A stretch of 64,000 nucleotides of DNA from Chitinophagaceae bacterium (GTDB lineage Bacteria; Bacteroidota; Bacteroidia; Chitinophagales; Chitinophagaceae): contig JAHBTK010000006.1 of NCBI GenBank assembly GCA_019638625.1, positions 1-64,000 on the forward strand, in the 5' to 3' direction. Below are positions 28,343-37,316 of this stretch, one piece after another. The position numbers were made by a program, and so were the translations under genes. How positions within the stretch are numbered: the first letter of the stretch is position 1; every line of letters begins with the position of its first letter. The notes beneath the pieces are model-generated. The model did not search any database. It saw only the letters and a list, made by a program, of their open reading frames with translations, and was not told the origin of the DNA.

Positions 28343-29374
28343 TTATCCTTTCATAGTCCACAAAATCACGGCGCCGGTAATCAGCATATTTGCCAGCGCC
28401 AGCGGTATCAGGCTTTTCCAGCCCAGGTTCATCAACTGGTCGTACCGGAACCGGGGAAGCGTCCAGCGGATCCACATAAATACCAGTATCAGGAAAAACG
28501 TTTTGGAAAACAGCGCGACCGCCCCAACAATTGCCGCGCTTGAGCCGGACAGGTTTGCCTCATTCACAAAAGGCATATCATACCCGCCCAGGTACAAGGT
28601 GGCGATCAGGGCACAACTGATGAACATATTGATATACTCCGCGAACAGGAAAAAACCCAGTTTCATGGAAGAGTACTCCTGGTGGTAACCGAAGTTCAAT
28701 TCGCTCTCTGCCTCCGGTAAATCGAAGGGTGCCCGGTTACATTCCGCCAGTGCACAAACAAAGAAAATGAGAAATCCCAACGGCTGGTAAACAATATTCC
28801 ACAAGCCGGTTACCTGCTGCTCCGTAATCACCCGGAGGCTCAGCGAGCCGGAAAGCATCAGCACAGCGATCAGCGACAGCCCCATTGCCAGTTCGTAGCT
28901 GATAGCCTGGCTGGCGCCGCGCAAAGCAGCCATCAGGGAGAACTTGTTGTTACTGGCCCAGCCACCAATCATCATACCGTATACCCCCATACTCACCACC
29001 CCAAATACATAGAGAATACCGATGTTGATATCCGCGATCTGCAAACTCACCGTCCTGCCGCCGATTTCTATAGGACTGCTCCAGGGTATCACCGCACTGG
29101 TCATCATCGCCGTCAACATTGCCAGGCAGGGACCCAAAACGAACAATAATTTATTGGAATGACTTGGAATGACCTCCTCCTTAAAAAACAATTTCAGACC
29201 ATCTGCCAATGGCTGCAGAATACCAAAAGGACCTGCCCTGTCGGGTCCGTACCTGTCCTGGATAAATCCTGCAAATTTTCTTTCAATATAGGTCGCGTAC
29301 ATGGCCACCACCAGGGAGACCGTTACCACAACAGTTATCAACAATAATTTTTCCAGTATAAATTCCCAATCCAA
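28343..29374 (-). CDS. nuoH: NADH-quinone oxidoreductase subunit H
   Basis: 343 aa, eight or nine membrane segments, lining the quinone-binding tunnel at the joint between the two arms. Diagnostic stretches are YIERKFAGFIQDRYGPDRAG, LQPLADGLKLFFKE and ALAECNRAPFDLPEAESEL, with the conserved acidic residues of the quinone cavity. It precedes nuoI by 95 bases. Confidence 0.97.
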   Translation of the reverse strand: MDWEFILEKLLLITVVVTVSLVVAMYATYIERKFAGFIQDRYGPDRAGPFGILQPLADGLKLFFKEEVIPSHSNKLLFVLGPCLAMLTAMMTSAVIPWSSPIEIGGRTVSLQIADINIGILYVFGVVSMGVYGMMIGGWASNNKFSLMAALRGASQAISYELAMGLSLIAVLMLSGSLSLRVITEQQVTGLWNIVYQPLGFLIFFVCALAECNRAPFDLPEAESELNFGYHQEYSSMKLGFFLFAEYINMFISCALIATLYLGGYDMPFVNEANLSGSSAAIVGAVALFSKTFFLILVFMWIRWTLPRFRYDQLMNLGWKSLIPLALANMLITGAVILWTMKG

Positions 29375-29415
29375 GGTTATATAATTTTAAGTTTAAGTTT
29401 TGGAGCCCTTCCGTC

Positions 29416-30519
29416 CTATTCGTTGGATATCTCCTTTTTAGGTGGATCAAAATCCGTTGAATGCGCCGGTCCTTTGATCGCCGCCAGGTTCACACCCGGT
29501 TTATTCACCTCGCTCACACTATGTATATCCATCAGCAACCTGGGGTTTCTGCCATTCATCACCTTGCTGAAGGTTTCATTGGGTTTCTTCAATCCCACAT
29601 AATGTCCCTGGGAAATAACCGAATGACGATTAACCTTTACGGGACCCTCAATGGTCCAGTCCTTTATATCCTTTCTTTCAAACCTGCATTCATTACAGAT
29701 CCAGTCTTCCACCTCGCCCCACTCGTCTTTTCTTGCCGTAACACGCAACACTTCATCACCCCGCATCCATAAATGTACCTTGCCGCTGCATTTGCTGCAA
29801 TTGCAGGAAGCATTTACCGGTTTGGTAAACCAGACACGGTTCTTGAAGCGGAATGTTTTATCGGTTAACGCTCCCACAGGACATACATCTATCACATTCC
29901 CAATAAAATCATTATCCAGCGCCTTCTCAATATGGGTGGCTATCTCCGCATGATCTCCCCTGTCCAGCACCCCGTGCACTCTTTTATTTGTAAGCTGATC
30001 GGCTACAAACACACAACGATAACAAAGTATACAACGGGTCATGTGTAACTGGATATAGGGACCCAGGTCGTGCTTTTTAAATATCCTCTTTGAAAACTCA
30101 AAGCGGGTGCCTTCCGCACCATGCTCATAACTCAGATCCTGCAAATGACATTCCCCCGCCTGGTCGCAGACCGGGCAGTCCAGCGGATGGTTGATCAGGA
30201 GAAACTCCACGACACCTGCCCTCGCGTCCTGTACCCTTTCGCTGGTAATGTTTTTAACGATCATGCCATCCATCACGTTGGTACGGCAGGAGGCAACCAG
30301 TTTCGGCATGGGTCTCGGATCGGCGGTAGAGCCCGCCGCCACTTCCACCAGGCAGGTACGGCATTTGCCGCCACTGTTTTTGAGCTTTGAATAATAACAC
30401 ATAGCCGGCGGTGTCACATCCCCCCCTATCTGCCTGGCGGCATTCAGGATGGTGGTGCCTGCCGGCACTTCTATAGTTATATTATCAATGGTTACCTTAA
30501 ATAAAGGTGTTTCAGCCAT
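29416..30519 (-). CDS. nuoG: NADH-quinone oxidoreductase subunit G, short Bacteroidota form
   Basis: 367 aa, about half the length of the classical subunit. All N-terminal cluster sites are present: a 2Fe-2S site (CYYSKLKNSGGKCRTC with a later C), the His-ligated 4Fe-4S site HPLDCPVCDQAGEC, and a 4Fe-4S site CILCYRC with DVCPVGAL. A further CNCSKC ... CNEC set follows, matching the start of the molybdopterin-type domain. The remainder of that domain is missing, and the protein ends after a short Pro/Lys-rich tail. Short NuoG proteins are usual in Bacteroidota, so this is not read as a truncation. Confidence 0.94.
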   Translation of the reverse strand: MAETPLFKVTIDNITIEVPAGTTILNAARQIGGDVTPPAMCYYSKLKNSGGKCRTCLVEVAAGSTADPRPMPKLVASCRTNVMDGMIVKNITSERVQDARAGVVEFLLINHPLDCPVCDQAGECHLQDLSYEHGAEGTRFEFSKRIFKKHDLGPYIQLHMTRCILCYRCVFVADQLTNKRVHGVLDRGDHAEIATHIEKALDNDFIGNVIDVCPVGALTDKTFRFKNRVWFTKPVNASCNCSKCSGKVHLWMRGDEVLRVTARKDEWGEVEDWICNECRFERKDIKDWTIEGPVKVNRHSVISQGHYVGLKKPNETFSKVMNGRNPRLLMDIHSVSEVNKPGVNLAAIKGPAHSTDFDPPKKEISNE

Positions 30520-30551
30520 GTAAACACTATTTATTACTTAACAATTTCTAT

Positions 30552-31412
30552 TTACTGTTTTAATATGCTAAAATTCACACCAATGGTACCTGTAAGTTCG
30601 GTAAACCAAAAATGTTGTTTAGCCTTTCCGTTAATTCCCTTCTTATGCAATATAATATCAGGCATATCAATATAGCCCTTCTTTGCCTCCAGTTTCAGAT
30701 TCAGGTGCCTGAATGCTATCAAATCCAGTCCTGCCTTCAGGTCCGCTCCAAAACCCGACAAATGGAACCTGTCATTACGTTCATAATCCAGGAACTTTAC
30801 ATTCGTTTTTGGCACCAATGCACCGGCTCCCGCACCTACCAATACTCCAACATTCAATGCCCTGTACAAAAAACTACCCAGGCTCCTGTAATATTCAACC
30901 TCCGCATTCACATAGTTTAAACCGTCGGTGTGCTCAAAGGTCAGGAAATCCTCCTCCAGTTTAATATTATTGTTATACACTCCCCGGTAGTTTCCCTCCC
31001 GCTCAATCACCCCTTTTGCCATTGCCATCCGGTTATTGTCCATCACATACTTCATATGGTCCACGCCGGCACTTACCGCCCAGTTATCTTTTATAAAATA
31101 ACCTATTCTGAAATTGGTCTGCGGAATGGTGATCCTGGATAATTTGAAATAGTCGTTATAGTTAAATACCGGTTTGGTGACCCTGTCATGCGCCGGCACC
31201 CCGTATAACGTCAAATTGTAATCGTCACCCCTTAACTTAATATCGCTGTTGGAGTAAAATCCCCTGTTCCATCCCCAGTAGGCAAACATTCTTCCCTTCT
31301 TATACGGACGAAAAGCAGGAGCTTCCTGTGCAGTAACATTAGCCCTGGAAATGCAGATCAGCAGCAATGTTTTTACAAAGAACTTTAATCTTCTCCCGGA
31401 TACTGAATTCAT
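30552..31412 (-). CDS. Exported barrel-like protein inside the nuo operon
   Basis: 286 aa with a cleavable signal (KFFVKTLLLICISRANVTAQ). The mature part starts RPYKKGRMFAYWGWNRGFYSNSDIKL and continues with alternating strands such as NFRIGYFIKDNWAVSAGVDHM and NVGVLVGAGAGALVP. It ends in a strand with a C-terminal aromatic/hydrophobic pattern (GTIGVNFSILKQ), as in small outer-membrane barrels of Bacteroidota. The family is not recognised. It is encoded between nuoF and nuoG on the same strand with short gaps, so it is probably co-transcribed, but nothing suggests a role in complex I. Confidence 0.8.
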   Translation of the reverse strand: MNSVSGRRLKFFVKTLLLICISRANVTAQEAPAFRPYKKGRMFAYWGWNRGFYSNSDIKLRGDDYNLTLYGVPAHDRVTKPVFNYNDYFKLSRITIPQTNFRIGYFIKDNWAVSAGVDHMKYVMDNNRMAMAKGVIEREGNYRGVYNNNIKLEEDFLTFEHTDGLNYVNAEVEYYRSLGSFLYRALNVGVLVGAGAGALVPKTNVKFLDYERNDRFHLSGFGADLKAGLDLIAFRHLNLKLEAKKGYIDMPDIILHKKGINGKAKQHFWFTELTGTIGVNFSILKQ

Positions 31413-31465
31413 ATTTTATCTTTCTCTGGTAATTTCATTGGGTCAAAAAAGTTACTGTCGGGCGT

Positions 31466-32815
31466 CTACGCAATCACCGCTCTTTCATCCGCATAATGCG
31501 CCAGTCCGTAATTCCTCCTCAGGCACTCTTCCGGATTGTTTACATGCCACTCAAACTCGTCGCGAAAATGGCGGATAGCTGCTGCAACCGGCCACGCCGC
31601 CGCATCACCGAGGGGGCAGATGGTATTGCCTTCAATCTTTCTTTGAATATCCCACAGCAGGTCGATGTCGGAGTGGCTGCCTTTTCCGGTATCAATTTTT
31701 TTCAATATTTTTTCCATCCACCCGGTTCCCTCACGGCAGGGGCTACACTGCCCGCAGCTTTCATGCCGGTAAAAACGGGCGAGGGTGTAAGTATTTTTCA
31801 CAATACACTGGTCCTCATCATATACTATAAAACCACCGCTTCCCATCATACTACCTGTTGCAAACCCGCCATCACTCAGGCTCTCATAGTTCATATAGCG
31901 GGTTTCACCTTTGGCTGTTTTCAGCAGCAGGTTTGCGGGTAATACAGGTACAGAAGAGCCGCCCGGGATACAGGCTTTCAACCGCTTACCATTGGCTATA
32001 CCTCCGCAGTATTCTTCGCTGTAAATAAATTCCTCCACACTGATGGTCATATCAATTTCATATACACCCGGCTTATTGATGTTACCGCAGGCTGAGATCA
32101 GCTTGGTACCGGTAGAACGCCCTACTCCGATCTTCGCATACTCCTCTCCACCCATATTCATGATGGGTACTACCGCTGCCAGGGTTTCCACATTGTTTAC
32201 AACGGTCGGGCGTTCCCATACTCCTTTTACGGCAGGGAAAGGCGGTTTGATACGGGGGTTGCCTCTTTTACCTTCCAGCGACTCAATCAGGGCCGTTTCT
32301 TCGCCGCATATATAGGCTCCGGCGCCCCGCTGTACATATATTTCACAATCAAATCCGGAGTTTAAAATGTTTTTTCCCAGCCAGCCATTGGCTTTGGCCT
32401 CTGCTATGGCCTGCTCCAGTATGTCAGGTATCCAGGCATACTCCCCACGGATATAAATATAAGTAGCGTTACTTCCCAATGCATAGGAGCTTACGATCAA
32501 TCCTTCAATAAGGAGATGCGGAAGGAACTCCATGAGGTAACGGTCCTTAAAAGTGCCCGGTTCGCTTTCATCAGCATTACATACAAGGTGGCGGGGCACC
32601 CCTTCCGGTTTGGCAATAAAGCTCCACTTCATACCCGTAGGAAACCCCGCTCCTCCCCTTCCTCTCAAACCACTTTTCTTCACTTCTTCCACAATCGCCT
32701 CCGGCGACATCTTCAAGGCTTTTTCCACACTGGTATAGCCACCGTTCTTCCGGTAGGTATCATAGTATCGAATACCTTCTATATGTGCTTTATCCAGTAA
32801 AAGTTTAACTCCCAT
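31466..32815 (-). CDS. nuoF: NADH-quinone oxidoreductase subunit F (NADH and FMN binding)
   Basis: 449 aa. NADH-binding GRGGAGFPTGMKWSF, FMN-binding CNADESEPGTFKDR and GAGAYICGEETALIESLEG are intact. The N3 4Fe-4S cluster ligands are visible as CGQCSPCREG plus a distant TICPLGDAAAWP cysteine. It catalyses hydride transfer from NADH to FMN at the tip of the peripheral arm. Confidence 0.97.
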   Translation of the reverse strand: MGVKLLLDKAHIEGIRYYDTYRKNGGYTSVEKALKMSPEAIVEEVKKSGLRGRGGAGFPTGMKWSFIAKPEGVPRHLVCNADESEPGTFKDRYLMEFLPHLLIEGLIVSSYALGSNATYIYIRGEYAWIPDILEQAIAEAKANGWLGKNILNSGFDCEIYVQRGAGAYICGEETALIESLEGKRGNPRIKPPFPAVKGVWERPTVVNNVETLAAVVPIMNMGGEEYAKIGVGRSTGTKLISACGNINKPGVYEIDMTISVEEFIYSEEYCGGIANGKRLKACIPGGSSVPVLPANLLLKTAKGETRYMNYESLSDGGFATGSMMGSGGFIVYDEDQCIVKNTYTLARFYRHESCGQCSPCREGTGWMEKILKKIDTGKGSHSDIDLLWDIQRKIEGNTICPLGDAAAWPVAAAIRHFRDEFEWHVNNPEECLRRNYGLAHYADERAVIA

Positions 32816-32913
32816 AATTTAATCCTTTCAGCTATTAGTCTATTCCTCACTTTTTCTTCCCGCTCTATAAAACTTTATTTCCTGTTCTCCAGGAAACAAA
32901 AAGCATCCCGCTA

Positions 32914-33342
32914 TTAAGGCATTTTGGTAGCCTGTCTCGCAACCAACTGCCACCCGCCCGGTTCCTTTTTCACCCAAACATGCAGCACATGTAATACCAC
33001 ACTGAATTCCTTCCCGTCTACTACTCCCTCCGCCACCGCACTCGATCTTACCGTAGCCCAGTTTTCGCGGATGGCCGTAACGTTTACATTGCTTCTTTCC
33101 ATTTTGCGATAAGTCACCTTACCGCTTTTAAGATCATTGATAAAATCTTCTCTTGTCTGTATCCAGGCATTGGAGTGTCCATAAGTAAGACCCCTGTGCA
33201 ACAAGGTTTCCAGCACCGTATAATTCTTTTCTGTCAATGCTTTATCAAACCCTGCTATAGCCTCCTTTACAGCAACGCTATCCTGTTGCGCACTGAGTTT
33301 CCCCAGTGAAAAAAACATCAACATGACAAGCACGAATCGCAT
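32914..33342 (-). CDS. Exported DUF4440/SnoaL-like protein between nuoE and nuoF
   Basis: 142 aa from the ATG at 33342, two bases after the nuoE stop; a start 33 bases further upstream would overlap nuoE. A signal peptide (MRFVLVMLMFFSLGKLSAQ) is followed by the NTF2-like fold pattern: helix KEAIAGFDKALTEKNYTVLETLL, strand motif HRGLTYGHSNAWIQTREDFINDL and a final WVKKEPGGWQLVARQATKM. Family members bind small molecules or have unknown roles. The tight spacing suggests translation with nuoE, but I see no link to respiration. Confidence 0.82.
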   Translation of the reverse strand: MRFVLVMLMFFSLGKLSAQQDSVAVKEAIAGFDKALTEKNYTVLETLLHRGLTYGHSNAWIQTREDFINDLKSGKVTYRKMERSNVNVTAIRENWATVRSSAVAEGVVDGKEFSVVLHVLHVWVKKEPGGWQLVARQATKMP

Positions 33343-33344
33343 CT

Positions 33345-33845
33345 TTAATTGTTTACTGCGGCGTTTTTCCGGCATTCTTCAATGATCGCATCTACTTTTT
33401 CTTTGGTCAGGTGTTCTTTATAATATTTGCCCAACTGCATCATAGGCGCATACCCGCAAGCCCCCAGGCACTCCACCGTTTTTAATGTAAACAAACCATC
33501 GCTGGTCGTTTCGCCGGGTTTGATACCTAATCTTTCTCCTATATAGGCAATGATATCATCACATCCCCGTATCATGCAGGGTCCTGTCTGGCATACCTCA
33601 AACAAATATTTTCCAATCGGCTTCAGGTTGAACATGGAATAAAAAGTAGCCACTTCATATACTTCAATCGGTTCCAGGCTCAGCAGGGAGGCTACATAAT
33701 CCATTGTTTCAGCGCTCAGCCAGCCAAACTGCTCCTGCGCCAGGTGCAATACCGGTATTAAAGCGCTTTTCTGTTTCCCCTCGGGGTAACGCGCCACGAT
33801 CTCGTCTACTTTTGATAACCGGTCGCTTGAAAATTGAATACTCAT
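33345..33845 (-). CDS. nuoE: NADH-quinone oxidoreductase subunit E (2Fe-2S)
   Basis: 166 aa thioredoxin-fold subunit carrying cluster N1a. The four ligands appear as CQTGPCMIRG and VECLGACGYAPMMQLG (C-x4-C and C-x3-C). The N-terminal helical region (QKSALIPVLHLAQEQFGWLS) is typical. It precedes the DUF4440-like gene and nuoF. Confidence 0.96.
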   Translation of the reverse strand: MSIQFSSDRLSKVDEIVARYPEGKQKSALIPVLHLAQEQFGWLSAETMDYVASLLSLEPIEVYEVATFYSMFNLKPIGKYLFEVCQTGPCMIRGCDDIIAYIGERLGIKPGETTSDGLFTLKTVECLGACGYAPMMQLGKYYKEHLTKEKVDAIIEECRKNAAVNN

Positions 33846-33977
33846 TTATTTCTGTTTATTCCTCTTTTTTAAGATGCTGATATCTGCAATATCCTGAGGT
33901 CTCCCCGCTTTTTCTTTCATATTTAATAACTCATTATAGCCTATAAAATTTCTTTCCAGATTAATCTGCTTCTTCAT
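33846..33977 (-). pseudogene. C-terminal remnant of a minimal nucleotidyltransferase
   Basis: A 43-codon frame. The sequence NFIGYNELLNMKEKAGRPQD followed by IADISILK matches the C-terminal end of small nucleotidyltransferase-like proteins, whose ends read GLEDLIKNKxAxGRPKDxADVxxL. The catalytic part (GSxxDxD) is absent. The ATG at 33977 overlaps the end of the preceding 69-aa gene, as expected for a formerly paired gene. It was probably left after an internal deletion. Confidence 0.6.
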
Positions 33978-34170
33978 GTAAAGACCTTTTTCGTATCACT
34001 TTTTGGATTTTTTTTATTTTGCCTGCTCCAAAAAGCATCATACGTAAACTTGCCAGTTCATTAAACCGTTCTTCCTCAGTAGCATTCATCCAATACCTGT
34101 CATCAATATCTTCCGCAACTTCATATGTAACCTTACGAACAACAGGTTTTATTTTTCTTTCGTTCTTCAT
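33961..34170 (-). CDS. Small protein upstream of a nucleotidyltransferase remnant
   Basis: 69 aa, charged, no membrane segment. The centre reads DDRYWMNATEEERFNELASLR, like the short partner proteins that precede minimal nucleotidyltransferase genes in Bacteria (pattern YW-x2-T-x2-ER-x5-LR). It overlaps the following remnant by 17 bases. It may be an intact orphan half of a broken two-gene module that was inserted between nuoD and nuoE. Confidence 0.6.
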   Translation of the reverse strand: MKNERKIKPVVRKVTYEVAEDIDDRYWMNATEEERFNELASLRMMLFGAGKIKKIQKVIRKRSLHEEAD

Positions 34171-34173
34171 TAC

Positions 34174-34284
34174 TTATTTATCCTGACTGCAAATCAGGTT
34201 CAGTTTTTCCGAAATCTCATTTTCAAATTCCTCATCATCTTCCGGAGATTTCTCCCTCCGCTGCGCTACGGTCGAGGCTTCCAT
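34174..34284 (-). CDS. Possible 36-aa peptide
   Basis: A short frame from an ATG at 34284, 12 bases after the nuoD stop, reading MEASTVAQRREK, an acidic run and LNLICSQDK. It could equally be non-coding; the sequence around 34250-34275 (CCGCTGCGCTACGGTCGAGGC) looks like a dispersed repeat. Weak support. Confidence 0.25.
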   Translation of the reverse strand: MEASTVAQRREKSPEDDEEFENEISEKLNLICSQDK

Positions 34285-34295
34285 TTTCAAATTTG

Positions 34296-35540
34296 TTACG
34301 CGTCCATCTCTCCCGCTATCAGGTTTAAGCTGCTCAACACTATCACGGCGTCAGCCAGCATTGAATCCTTTACCAGTTCAGGAAATGCCTGGTAATATAT
34401 AAAACAGGGTCTCCTGAAATGCAGTCGGTAAGGCGCCCGCCCTCTATCACTGATCAGGTAAAAACCAAGCTCCCCGTTGGCGCCTTCCACACTGTGCCAT
34501 ACTTCACCCGCAGGGATCTCCGTTTCTCCCATGATGATCTTAAAATGCCAGATCAGGGCTTCCATCTTCGTGTACACATCCTGTTTAGGAGGTAAATAGT
34601 ACTCTGGTACGTTTGCATGGTACACTTCCGTCTCCTGCCCTTTAAATTCCTGTATCTTTTGATAAGCCTGGCGGATAATTTCCAGAGACTCCCACATTTC
34701 CTGATTGCGTACCAGCCAGCGGTCGTATACATCCCCGGTAGTGCCTACCGGTATCTTGAAATCAAAATCCTGGTAGCTGCTATAGGGAGAATGCACCCTC
34801 ACATCATAATCCACCCCGCAAGCCCGAAGGTTAGGACCGGTGAACCCGTAGTTCAGGGCCCTTTCCGCACTGATAGGACCAGCACCAATAGTACGGTCCA
34901 TAAATATCCTGTTGCGTTGCAGCAGGTTCTCAAACTCCTTCAGCGCTTTGGGAAACTCATTCAGGAATTTCTCCAGTTTTTCCCAGGCGGTAGCATTAAA
35001 GTTCCTTTCAAAACCACCTATTCTGCCAATATTGGTGGTGAGGCGGGAGCCGCATATCTCTTCGTATATTTCGTAAACCAGTTCACGGTATTGCATTACA
35101 TACAGGAAAACCGACAAGGCTCCCGTATCTACCCCTATTACCGAATTACAAATAATATGATCGGCAGTTCTGGCCAGTTCCATTATGATCACCCGCAGGT
35201 AATCCACCCTTTTGGGTGTTTCCACATGCAATAACTTTTCGCAGGTCATGTGCCAGCCCATATTATTGATGGGAGCGGAACAATAGTTCAACCTGTCTGT
35301 CAGCGGGGTGACCTGGTATAACGGGCGGCGCTCCGCAATTTTTTCGAAAGCCCTGTGTATATAACCTACTGTCGATTCGGCGGAAATGATCCTTTCTCCG
35401 TCTACTTCCAGGATATTCTGAAACACACCATGGGTAGCAGGATGCGTCGGCCCCAGGTTGAGCGTGGTGGTCTGCTTTTCAATAGAACCTTCCGGCAGCC
35501 TGATATTATTTTCCGTATGTTGTAATACTTCTTCTGTCAT
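34296..35540 (-). CDS. nuoD: NADH-quinone oxidoreductase subunit D (49-kDa type)
   Basis: 414 aa, the subunit that forms the quinone site with NuoB. Diagnostic sequences are NLGPTHPATHGVFQNILEVDG, GYIHRAFEKIAERR and FGNPLKALDR-like YSSYQDFDFKIPVGTTGDVYDR, and the C-terminus GEMDA. It is not fused to NuoC, which is a separate gene 10 bases upstream. Confidence 0.96.
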   Translation of the reverse strand: MTEEVLQHTENNIRLPEGSIEKQTTTLNLGPTHPATHGVFQNILEVDGERIISAESTVGYIHRAFEKIAERRPLYQVTPLTDRLNYCSAPINNMGWHMTCEKLLHVETPKRVDYLRVIIMELARTADHIICNSVIGVDTGALSVFLYVMQYRELVYEIYEEICGSRLTTNIGRIGGFERNFNATAWEKLEKFLNEFPKALKEFENLLQRNRIFMDRTIGAGPISAERALNYGFTGPNLRACGVDYDVRVHSPYSSYQDFDFKIPVGTTGDVYDRWLVRNQEMWESLEIIRQAYQKIQEFKGQETEVYHANVPEYYLPPKQDVYTKMEALIWHFKIIMGETEIPAGEVWHSVEGANGELGFYLISDRGRAPYRLHFRRPCFIYYQAFPELVKDSMLADAVIVLSSLNLIAGEMDA

Positions 35541-35550
35541 TGTTCATTCT

Positions 35551-36066
35551 TTAAATAGTACCGCCCCTGCCAAACATTTCATCGTCTTTATCTATACGGG
35601 TCTGATCTTCCATCGGGTATTCCTTACGCATTGGAAAATAGTCCATTTCGTCTACATTCAATATGCGTTTGAGATTGGGATGTCCAAGAAAGTTCACTCC
35701 AAAGAAATCATAGGTTTCCCGCTCCATCCAGTTGGCACATTCATACAAACGCGTCGCGGTAAACACATCCGGGCTTTCAATATCCATGAAAATCTTGAAG
35801 CGTAACCTTACATTATCCGTGAAATTATGGAGGTGATACACAACAGCCAGCTCCCGGCCTTTGTCATCGGGATAATGCACTGCCTGCAGATCGGTGAGGA
35901 AGCGGAATTTCAGTTCCGGGTCATCATATAAAAACTGAAGTACCTTCAGGTTCATTTCTTTAGGAACCTCAAAAGTGAGCAATCCGAAGGGTTCGGAAAA
36001 ACCGGTTACCGAATCTCCGAACTTCTCAATCAATCTTTCTTTTATATGTTCGTTGGTTAATCCCAT
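35551..36066 (-). CDS. nuoC: NADH-quinone oxidoreductase subunit C (30-kDa type)
   Basis: 171 aa. The signature of the 30-kDa family is visible in ARLYECANWMERETYDFFGVNFLGHPNLKRI (shown by residues ANWMERETYDFFGV) and PMRKEYPMEDQTR. It bridges NuoB and NuoD in the peripheral arm. It lies 12 bases after nuoB and 10 before nuoD. Confidence 0.96.
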   Translation of the reverse strand: MGLTNEHIKERLIEKFGDSVTGFSEPFGLLTFEVPKEMNLKVLQFLYDDPELKFRFLTDLQAVHYPDDKGRELAVVYHLHNFTDNVRLRFKIFMDIESPDVFTATRLYECANWMERETYDFFGVNFLGHPNLKRILNVDEMDYFPMRKEYPMEDQTRIDKDDEMFGRGGTI

Positions 36067-36078
36067 CTAAAACGTTAT

Positions 36079-36669
36079 TTACTGAATTCCGTAACTCAAC
36101 ATTAATTGCTGATATCTTTCACTGTTCCGCCTTCTGATGCTTTCTTTTCCCACCAGGTCCTGTACCGCTATTACACCATCCAGAATGGCTTCCGGCCTGG
36201 GCGGACATCCGGGCACATACACATCCACAGGTATGATCTGGTCAATGCCCTGCAATACGGAGTAGCTGTCAAAAATACCGCCGCTGGACGCGCAGGCGCC
36301 CACGGCTATTACCCATCTCGGCTCCGACATCTGGATGTATACCTGCCGTAAAACAGGTCCCATTTTTTTGGCAATAGTACCCATTACCATCAGCATATCG
36401 CACTGGCGCGGAGAGAACCCCATGCGCTCGGCTCCAAAACGCCCGAAATCATAATGAGCGCCCATTGTGGCCATAAACTCTATACCGCAGCAGGAAGTAG
36501 CAAAAGGCAATGGCCACATTGAATTTTTACGGGCCAACCCTACCACTTCGCTGAGTTTGGTTGTAAAGAAACCTTCCCCGCTATACCCTTCCGGGGCATC
36601 TACCAGACTGATATGCCCTTCCTCATCTCTTGGCCTGGGGGTTATATTAAATCTTACCGGACGTGCCAT
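36079..36669 (-). CDS. nuoB: NADH-quinone oxidoreductase subunit B (cluster N2)
   Basis: 196 aa. The ligands of the terminal 4Fe-4S cluster N2 are visible: the tandem Cys in FATSCCGIEFMA, one Cys in VIAVGACASSGGIF and one in VYVPGCPPRPEA. This cluster passes electrons to quinone. The gene lies 33 bases after nuoA. Confidence 0.97.
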   Translation of the reverse strand: MARPVRFNITPRPRDEEGHISLVDAPEGYSGEGFFTTKLSEVVGLARKNSMWPLPFATSCCGIEFMATMGAHYDFGRFGAERMGFSPRQCDMLMVMGTIAKKMGPVLRQVYIQMSEPRWVIAVGACASSGGIFDSYSVLQGIDQIIPVDVYVPGCPPRPEAILDGVIAVQDLVGKESIRRRNSERYQQLMLSYGIQ

Positions 36670-36702
36670 AAAATATTTTTTTAATTCATTGGATCAAGCA
36701 GG

Positions 36703-37119
36703 TCAATCTTCCCATTTGAGGGCGCCTTTTTTGATAATGTAGTAAAAGCCCGTAAGGAAAAAACCGGCAAAAGCCAATACAGCAAGAAATCCGTCCCATC
36801 CCAGTGCCCTGAAGTTAACGGCATAAGGATAGAAGAAGATTACCTCCACATCAAACAATACAAATAATATAGCTACCAAAAAGTATTTTACCGCTAATGG
36901 CTGACGGGCATTTCCTACGGACGCTATTCCACTTTCAAAATTTTCAAGCTTTTCTGCAGTAGCTCTTTTTGGTCCCAGCAGGTGGGTTACAATCATCATT
37001 ACCGCTACAAAACCGATAGCTACAACCAACTGAAGGGCGATGGGAAGATAGTTAAACGAGCTATTGACGTCTGTAACAGAAGTGAACGGTTGGGACTGAA
37101 GTATGTAATAATTAATCAT
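36703..37119 (-). CDS. nuoA: NADH-quinone oxidoreductase subunit A
   Basis: 138 aa with three membrane helices. Family motifs are FESGIASVGNARQPLAVKYF and AILFVLFDVEVIFFYPYAV, the latter containing the conserved acidic pair. It is the first gene of the operon, with the promoter about 100 bases upstream. Confidence 0.96.
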   Translation of the reverse strand: MINYYILQSQPFTSVTDVNSSFNYLPIALQLVVAIGFVAVMMIVTHLLGPKRATAEKLENFESGIASVGNARQPLAVKYFLVAILFVLFDVEVIFFYPYAVNFRALGWDGFLAVLAFAGFFLTGFYYIIKKGALKWED

Positions 37120-37215
37120 CTCGTCTCAAGATTAACTTTTTACAGTAAACGAAAACAGGGAACCATTATTTGCATGTTCTTCCGTTTACCTGGTATTTTG
37201 CAGAATAATCCAGGG

Positions 37216-37245
37216 CAAAAATAAGGTAGTGCACTTGAAAAACAA
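37216..37245 (-). promoter_or_regulatory. Bacteroidota-type promoter for the nuo operon
   Basis: On the minus strand TTG (37245-37243) and TATTTTTG (37223-37216) are separated by 19 bases. This matches the -33 TTTG / -7 TAnnTTTG consensus of Bacteroidota, and the promoter sits about 100 bases upstream of the nuoA ATG and just past the terminator of the upstream gene. Confidence 0.65.
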
Positions 37246-37260
37246 TTATTTAATCAAATT

Positions 37261-37293
37261 AAAAACCCCCGGATTCTTTGTCGATCCGGGGGT
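37261..37293 (-). terminator. Terminator after the TPR gene
   Basis: A 10-bp perfect stem ACCCCCGGAT / ATCCGGGGGT (37265-37274 and 37284-37293) with a 9-base loop. On the minus strand it is followed by a T run. It lies 24 bases after the stop of the TPR gene and separates that operon from nuo. Confidence 0.9.
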
Positions 37294-37316
37294 CTTGAAG
37301 TATTATTTCAGCAGCG

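Noticed and set aside
29416-30519. Truncated, non-functional nuoG
   Set aside because: All N-terminal cluster ligands are intact and a short NuoG is the rule in Bacteroidota, so it is read as a normal short form.
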